In this document: in pieces, positions 59,900 to 64,000 of the stretch
How positions within the stretch are numbered: the stretch's first letter is position 1
How the letters are laid out: each line of letters begins with the position of its first letter
Assembly: GCF_001894885.1 (NCBI RefSeq)
Contig: NZ_BCXB01000019.1
Span: forward strand, 1 to 64,000
Reading direction: 5' to 3'
Length of the DNA stretch: 64,000 nt
Source of the DNA: Rhodococcus marinonascens NBRC 14363
GTDB lineage: Bacteria; Actinomycetota; Actinomycetes; Mycobacteriales; Mycobacteriaceae
Position numbers and translations under genes: made by a program
The notes under the pieces: model-generated
Seen by the model: only the letters and a program-made list of their open reading frames with translations
What the model was told of the DNA's origin: nothing
Database searches by the model: none

Positions 59900-60976
59900 T
59901 CAGGATGGGATGAGTGATACCTTGACCGATTCGGTGCCGGCGGCTACCAGTTCGAGCCCCTTTTGAAACTCGGTCAGTGGTAGCTGGTGGCTGCAGATCT
60001 TGTCCATCGGCAGTACACCCGACTCGAGCATTCGGATGGCTGCGGGCCAGCAATGTGGGCCGAGGTGCGCGCCGCGAACGTCGAGTTCCTTGTCGTCGCT
60101 GATGATGCTCCAGTCGACGGTGACATCACTGCCGAAGACGCCGTACTCGACGTAGGTTCCCAGTTTGCGCAAGAGGTTCAGTCCCTGCGGTACCGCCGAG
60201 GGGTGGCCGGTGCCTTCGAGATAGACATCGGCTCCGTAGCCGTCAGTGAGATCCATGACGATCTTCTTTGCGTCTTCGTCGCGGATGTTGATTACGATGT
60301 CCGCTCCGCAATCCTTCGCGAGCTCGAGCTTTTCAGGTGCCAAGTCCAACGCGATGACATGAGCAGGATTCTTCGCCCGCGCACCGGCGACCATGCCGAG
60401 CCCGATGGGGCCGCACCCCGCGACCACGACGACATCGTCGAAGGTGATGCCGGCACGCTCGACGGCGTGGAGCGAGCACGACAGTGGCTCGGCAAAGGCT
60501 GCGTGCGCCGGCGGGAGTTCCTTGGAGATCTTGTACACGAGTGCCTCGACCGGATAGACCATGTACTTCGCCATGGCGCCCGGCGTGCGGCGCTTGAATC
60601 CGTAGAGATCGTGTGGCTTGCACATGTGATATTGCCCCCGCACGCAGTACCGGCACTTCCAGCAGGGGACGATCTGCTCAGACACCACTCGATCGCCGAC
60701 CTGGACTCCCCACCGGGCAGCACCCTCGTCGTCGATCAGCACGATCTCGCCGACGAACTCGTGGCCGGGTATCACCTCGGTCTCCGCCCACGCCGGCCGG
60801 TTCTCGTCGCCCCAAAACTTGGCGGCACCGTGATAGCACTTCAGATCGCTCGCGCAGATGCCGACGGCCTCCACCCGCACGAGTGCCTCGCCAGGGCCCG
60901 GTACCGGCACTGGTACGTCCTCGAGTCGGTAGTCCTCGGGGCCATGACAGATCACTGCCTGCATAGTTTCCGACAT
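59900..60976 (-). CDS. eltD: zinc-dependent polyol dehydrogenase, EltD-like, 358 aa
   Basis: Medium-chain dehydrogenase: catalytic zinc Cys in VGICASDLKCYHG and His-Glu in IPGHEFVGEI, structural zinc cysteines in CWKCRYCVRGQYHMC (about residue 105), and NAD fold VVVAGCGPIGLGMVAGA. Similar enzymes in mycobacteria oxidise erythritol or L-threitol to L-erythrulose (EltD). The kinase and isomerase in the same operon support that use; sorbitol- or xylitol-type activity remains possible. ATG 60976 with AGGGAGAA upstream. First gene of the leftward operon, divergent from the SorC regulator. Confidence 0.8.
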   Translation of the reverse strand: MSETMQAVICHGPEDYRLEDVPVPVPGPGEALVRVEAVGICASDLKCYHGAAKFWGDENRPAWAETEVIPGHEFVGEIVLIDDEGAARWGVQVGDRVVSEQIVPCWKCRYCVRGQYHMCKPHDLYGFKRRTPGAMAKYMVYPVEALVYKISKELPPAHAAFAEPLSCSLHAVERAGITFDDVVVVAGCGPIGLGMVAGARAKNPAHVIALDLAPEKLELAKDCGADIVINIRDEDAKKIVMDLTDGYGADVYLEGTGHPSAVPQGLNLLRKLGTYVEYGVFGSDVTVDWSIISDDKELDVRGAHLGPHCWPAAIRMLESGVLPMDKICSHQLPLTEFQKGLELVAAGTESVKVSLIPS

Positions 60977-61067
60977 CGATTCTCCCTAACTTCTACTGAA
61001 CGTCCCGAGGACTGGGCGTCTGAATGACCGGGCTTCCGGACGCCACGCGCATCCGAATTGCCGAGCG

Positions 61068-61152
61068 CACATGTGTCGACAGTCACACTAATGAGAGCGT
61101 ACACATATGTCCAGAACGAATGTGCATTGAAAACTTAGCCGACACAGATGTT
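61068..61152. promoter_or_regulatory. candidate SorC operators in the divergent promoter
   Basis: Three related sites: GCACATGTGTC (about 61067), ACACATATGTC (61101) and ACACAGATGTT (61142). The first two are palindromic at their cores (CACATGTG, ACATATGT), 35 bases apart. They lie between the divergent dehydrogenase and regulator genes. Confidence 0.4.
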
Positions 61153-61170
61153 CAATGGAATACTGTGGCG

Positions 61171-62163
61171 ATGAAAAACAGCAGCTCGGACGGCGCTGCG
61201 CCGCGACCGACGCCCGTCGAGAACGGTCACTTCGAGCCCTCGTTGCTCTATACCGCCGCGAAGATGTACTACGAGGAGGACGCGACCCAGGCCGAGGTCG
61301 CCCAGAAACTCGGCACCAGTCGCGCAACCATCAGCCGTTTTCTGTCGGAGGCACGTCGGCAGGGCATCGTACGGATCGAGGTGCGCGAACCGCGGCAACA
61401 CGATCACGGCGACCTGGCCGCCGAACTGGCAGCCGAGCTCGGCCTGCACCGTGTCTACTTGACCGCCCCGCTGCCGTCGTCGAAATCGACCGAGGACGTG
61501 ATGGGTAGCTACCTCGCGCCGGCGGTGTCGCAGGCACTGACCGCGGTCGGATTGGTGCCCGGCGACGTGCTGCTCGTGTCCTCGGGACGGACCGTGTACG
61601 AGGTCGCCCAGTTCGATCTCGAGCGCATTCCGGGCGTGCTGGTCGCGCCCACCGTCGGAGGGAACGATCAGCCCGAGGAGTGGTATCAGACGAACGAGAT
61701 CACCCGGTTGATCTCGAACAAACTCGCCGGGCGACCGAACTACTTGTTTGCACCTGCGCTTCCCGGCCCCGACCTGTACACCACGCTGCGCGCCGATCCG
61801 GCGATCCAACGCGTACTGGAGTTGTGGCCGCAGGCGAAATGTGCGCTGATGGGCGTCGGCGCACCGCCTTTGCTGCGTGCAAATATCCCGAGATTCGTCC
61901 CGACGACCTCGTCGACGTTGCGCGAGGCGGTCGGAGATGTGTGCTCGAGATTTTACAATCGTGACGGCGAGCCCGTCGACTTTCCTGGTTCGGAACGATT
62001 GATCGCGATCGAACTCGCTGTTCTGCAGCAGGTCCCGGTGGGCATTGCGGTCGCGGTCGGGGCTGAAAAGGTTGCACCCGTCCTTGCCGGGGCCCGTGCC
62101 CGGTACTTCAATCAGCTCGTCACCGACCCGCTGACCGCGCAACAGCTGCTGGATGGCAGCTGA
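61171..62163 (+). CDS. SorC/DeoR-type sugar-binding transcriptional regulator, 330 aa
   Basis: N-terminal helix-turn-helix (AKMYYEEDATQAEVAQKLGT; SRATISRFLSEARRQGIVRI) and the SorC effector domain (GDVLLVSSGRTVYEVAQFDL; LAGRPNYLFAPALPGPDLYT; ALMGVGAPP). It should bind a phosphorylated sugar and control the divergent operon. I use ATG 61171; the frame is open upstream for 49 codons, but that part covers the operator-like sites. The end overlaps a possible upstream start of the SDR gene. Confidence 0.85.
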   Translation: MKNSSSDGAAPRPTPVENGHFEPSLLYTAAKMYYEEDATQAEVAQKLGTSRATISRFLSEARRQGIVRIEVREPRQHDHGDLAAELAAELGLHRVYLTAPLPSSKSTEDVMGSYLAPAVSQALTAVGLVPGDVLLVSSGRTVYEVAQFDLERIPGVLVAPTVGGNDQPEEWYQTNEITRLISNKLAGRPNYLFAPALPGPDLYTTLRADPAIQRVLELWPQAKCALMGVGAPPLLRANIPRFVPTTSSTLREAVGDVCSRFYNRDGEPVDFPGSERLIAIELAVLQQVPVGIAVAVGAEKVAPVLAGARARYFNQLVTDPLTAQQLLDGS

Positions 62164-62185
62164 ACTCGAGCCCGGAGGTACACCC

Positions 62186-62953
62186 ATGACCGACCCCATG
62201 TTTCGGCTCGACGGAAAGCGCGTGCTCGTCACCGGGGCGTCGAAAGGAATCGGCGCGGACATCGCGGCGACCTTCGCGGCCGCGGGCGCTACGCTGATCC
62301 TCTCCGGTCGAGACCGAAACGCCCTCGGCGAACTGGCTCGACTTCTGCAGTCCGAGCACGGTATCCGGGTCGCGTGGCTGGCAGTCGACCTTTCCGAAAC
62401 CGACGGACCGATTCGGTTGGCCACCGAAGCCGGTTCGATGTTCGGCGGTCTGGACGTGCTGGTCAACAACGCGGGAATTTCACACCCCGAGATGGTCGCC
62501 GACCTTACCTCCGCCAACTTCGATGACGTGCTGAACGTCAACCTGCGTGCACCTGCACTGCTGGGTGCCGCCGTGGGCGAGGCCATGGCGCAGGCGGGCG
62601 GCGGCTCCATCGTGGCGGTGGCCTCCGCGGCGGCTCTGCGTGCGTTGCCTGAGCACTACGCGTACTGCACCTCGAAGGCGGGGCTAGTCATGGCCACCAA
62701 GGTTCTTGCGCTGGAACTGGGACCGCGCGGAGTCCGGGCAAATTCAGTGTGCCCCACCGTCGTTCTCACCGAAATGGGCACCAAGGTATGGGGTGACGAG
62801 GCGAAGGCCGCACCCATGTTGGGCCGCATCCCACTGGGCCGGTTCGCGATTCCGAACGAGGTCTCCGCAACCGCGCTCTGGCTTGCCTCCGATGCCGCGT
62901 CGATGATCAACGGGGTCGACATTCCGGTCGATGGTGGCTTTTGCGTGAGTTGA
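62186..62953 (+). CDS. short-chain dehydrogenase/reductase, 255 aa
   Basis: Classical SDR: cofactor motif TGASKGIGADIAA near residue 16, NNAG near 92, and catalytic Ser with YAYCTSKAG (Tyr and Lys) near 158. It is a polyol or keto-sugar dehydrogenase by context; mycobacterial DthD (D-threitol dehydrogenase) is an SDR in comparable clusters. ATG 62186 has GGAGG 7 bases upstream; an ATG at 62153 would overlap the regulator gene. Follows the regulator by 22 bases, likely one transcript. Confidence 0.8.
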   Translation: MTDPMFRLDGKRVLVTGASKGIGADIAATFAAAGATLILSGRDRNALGELARLLQSEHGIRVAWLAVDLSETDGPIRLATEAGSMFGGLDVLVNNAGISHPEMVADLTSANFDDVLNVNLRAPALLGAAVGEAMAQAGGGSIVAVASAAALRALPEHYAYCTSKAGLVMATKVLALELGPRGVRANSVCPTVVLTEMGTKVWGDEAKAAPMLGRIPLGRFAIPNEVSATALWLASDAASMINGVDIPVDGGFCVS

Positions 62954-62958
62954 GCCAA

Positions 62959-64000
62959 TCAGCTGAAGCGGGCCAGTCGGTGCATCTGTTCGCGGGTGGA
63001 GGGATATAGCTGCAGCCAAGTTTCGTACAACTGGTCGTACCGCTCGCGGTTCTCCGGATTCGGCGTGATCTCGTTCGCGATCTTGGCCCAATCCGTCTTC
63101 GGTGGAACCAGTCCCACGCCGATCGCGGCAAGTAGTCCGTCGCCGTAGCTGGCCCCGATATTCTGATCGGGTAGTAGTTGGGTGCGGCCAGTGATGTCGC
63201 TGAGTGCCTGGGCCCAGATCGGGCTGCGCAACCCGCCCCCAACGCCGACCACTCTCTCGACCGGCGCATCGGCATTGTCGAACATCTCGAGAATCTGTCT
63301 GATTCCGAACGCGATGCCCTCGTAGGACGCACGGAACAGGTGACCACGCCCGTGCCGGAGGGTCAGTCCGGCGACCACGCCGCGCGCATCGGGGTCGAAC
63401 ACCGGTGTCCGTTCCCCGGCAAGGTACGGCAGCACCAGCAGTCCGTCCGATCCGGGAGGAACAGCCGCCGCCTCCTTCATTAGCTCATCGAAAGACACTC
63501 CGCCCGTTACCTTTTGCAGCCAATTCGTCAGACTGCCCGCCGTCGACGTACCGGCGGCGAGAGCGAATGTACCCTCCTGCACACCGGTGGTGGTCCACAG
63601 CGCCGGGTTGGTGTGGAACTTCTCCAGCACCTGCACCAGGAACATCGTCGACCCATACATCAACATCAGATCGCCCGGGTGACGGACACCGACGCTGAAC
63701 GCCTCGGCGTAGGCATCCACGGTGCCCGCAACCACGGGTGTACCCTCCGGGAGTCCGGTTTCGCTCGCCGCGCGGGCGTGCACGGTGCCGACCACTTCGG
63801 CAGGCCACACCAGTCGCGGCAGCGGCAGGCCCGCGAGGATGCGTTCGGCCCAGTCCCCATTCCAGCGGAAATCCCGAATCGAGTACAGCGGATCGCACTG
63901 ACTCGCGGTGTGGTGGTCCTGGATGTACTCGCCGGTCAGTTTCGCGGCGATGTACGAGTTGGAGCCGTACCACCTATGTGCCCGTGCGAAGACGTCCGGC
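62959..64000 (-). CDS. FGGY-family carbohydrate kinase, C-terminal part (runs off right edge)
   Basis: 347 codons are visible, open to the right edge (first readable: PDVFARAHRWYGSNSYIAAK). FGGY features: WNGDWAERILAGLPLPRLVW, VVAGTVDAYAEAFSVGV, LLVLPYLAGERTPVFDP and the ATP-site motif RVVGVGGGLRSPIWAQALSD. Most like xylulokinase/ribulokinase-type polyol kinases. A second kinase in a tetritol/pentitol locus suggests that another ketose is also handled. Convergent with the SDR gene, 5 bases apart. Confidence 0.85.
   Translation of the reverse strand, partial: PDVFARAHRWYGSNSYIAAKLTGEYIQDHHTASQCDPLYSIRDFRWNGDWAERILAGLPLPRLVWPAEVVGTVHARAASETGLPEGTPVVAGTVDAYAEAFSVGVRHPGDLMLMYGSTMFLVQVLEKFHTNPALWTTTGVQEGTFALAAGTSTAGSLTNWLQKVTGGVSFDELMKEAAAVPPGSDGLLVLPYLAGERTPVFDPDARGVVAGLTLRHGRGHLFRASYEGIAFGIRQILEMFDNADAPVERVVGVGGGLRSPIWAQALSDITGRTQLLPDQNIGASYGDGLLAAIGVGLVPPKTDWAKIANEITPNPENRERYDQLYETWLQLYPSTREQMHRLARFS

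Noticed and set aside
62959-63810. Full-length reading of the FGGY kinase from an internal GTG
   Set aside because: The frame stays open to the right edge with kinase-like sequence, so the gene is simply cut by the window end.

Overview
The window looks like chromosomal DNA of a high-GC mycolic-acid actinomycete, most likely a Rhodococcus. It carries the mycobacterial-type order PadR regulator / ino1 / DUF5318 gene / ponA / GT87 gene / rpsF-ssb-rpsR-rplI / dnaB (compare the Rv0046c-Rv0058 region of M. tuberculosis), F420-dependent enzymes, an LpqY-SugABC-like sugar importer, and GTG starts joined to upstream stops by GTGA overlaps. All calls come from reading the sequence and translations; no database search was run.

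1-9.3 kb: lipoproteins (one cut by the left edge), a gene-poor stretch ending in an 18-bp stem terminator, a small secreted protein, and a four-gene leftward operon: acyl-CoA ligase-like enzyme, DUF3556 membrane protein, FAD oxidoreductase and PucR regulator, the last three coupled by GTGA overlaps. 9.7-13 kb: a DUF2510 membrane protein, an F420 LLM-type oxidoreductase, a Ddn-like nitroreductase, and a coupled zincin (TIGR04338-like) / DUF2786 pair. 13.1-17.9 kb: a four-gene sugar ABC importer and a small membrane protein. 17.9-24.6 kb: PadR-ino1 and, divergently, DUF5318, class A PBP and a GT87-type membrane protein. 24.6-29.7 kb: accessory genes (CD225, a second GT87, HDAC-like deacylase, GNAT, secreted phosphoinositide phospholipase C). 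30-34.3 kb: rpsF-ssb-rpsR-rplI and dnaB, which is interrupted in its Walker A motif by a class 3 intein with a decayed homing-endonuclease region.

34.4-50.2 kb is accessory and partly decayed. It has an Ltp lipoprotein, an HsdR tail remnant, a GPH transporter, a nuclease-DUF3293 fusion and dapA, then a strip of broken genes (plasmid Rep, GH16, HNH, ISAs1 transposase, a frameshifted secreted protein) among intact YdeI, WYL-regulator and epoxide-hydrolase-like genes. An AT-richer operon follows: isochorismatase-like hydrolase, 48-residue membrane peptide and NCS1 permease.

50.3-64 kb is one polyol-catabolism locus, probably for tetritols. On the minus strand run a zinc alcohol dehydrogenase (EltD-like), two near-identical Tat lipoprotein binding proteins, two permeases, two ATPases, a DhaK-DhaL kinase (erythrulose kinase-like) and an RpiB-type isomerase. 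Divergently lie a SorC-type regulator and an SDR dehydrogenase, and an FGGY kinase enters from the right edge. The proposed flow is import, oxidation to a ketose, phosphorylation and isomerisation toward an aldose phosphate. The binding-protein pair arose by a tandem duplication that left a broken 3' end of the dehydrogenase gene between the copies.
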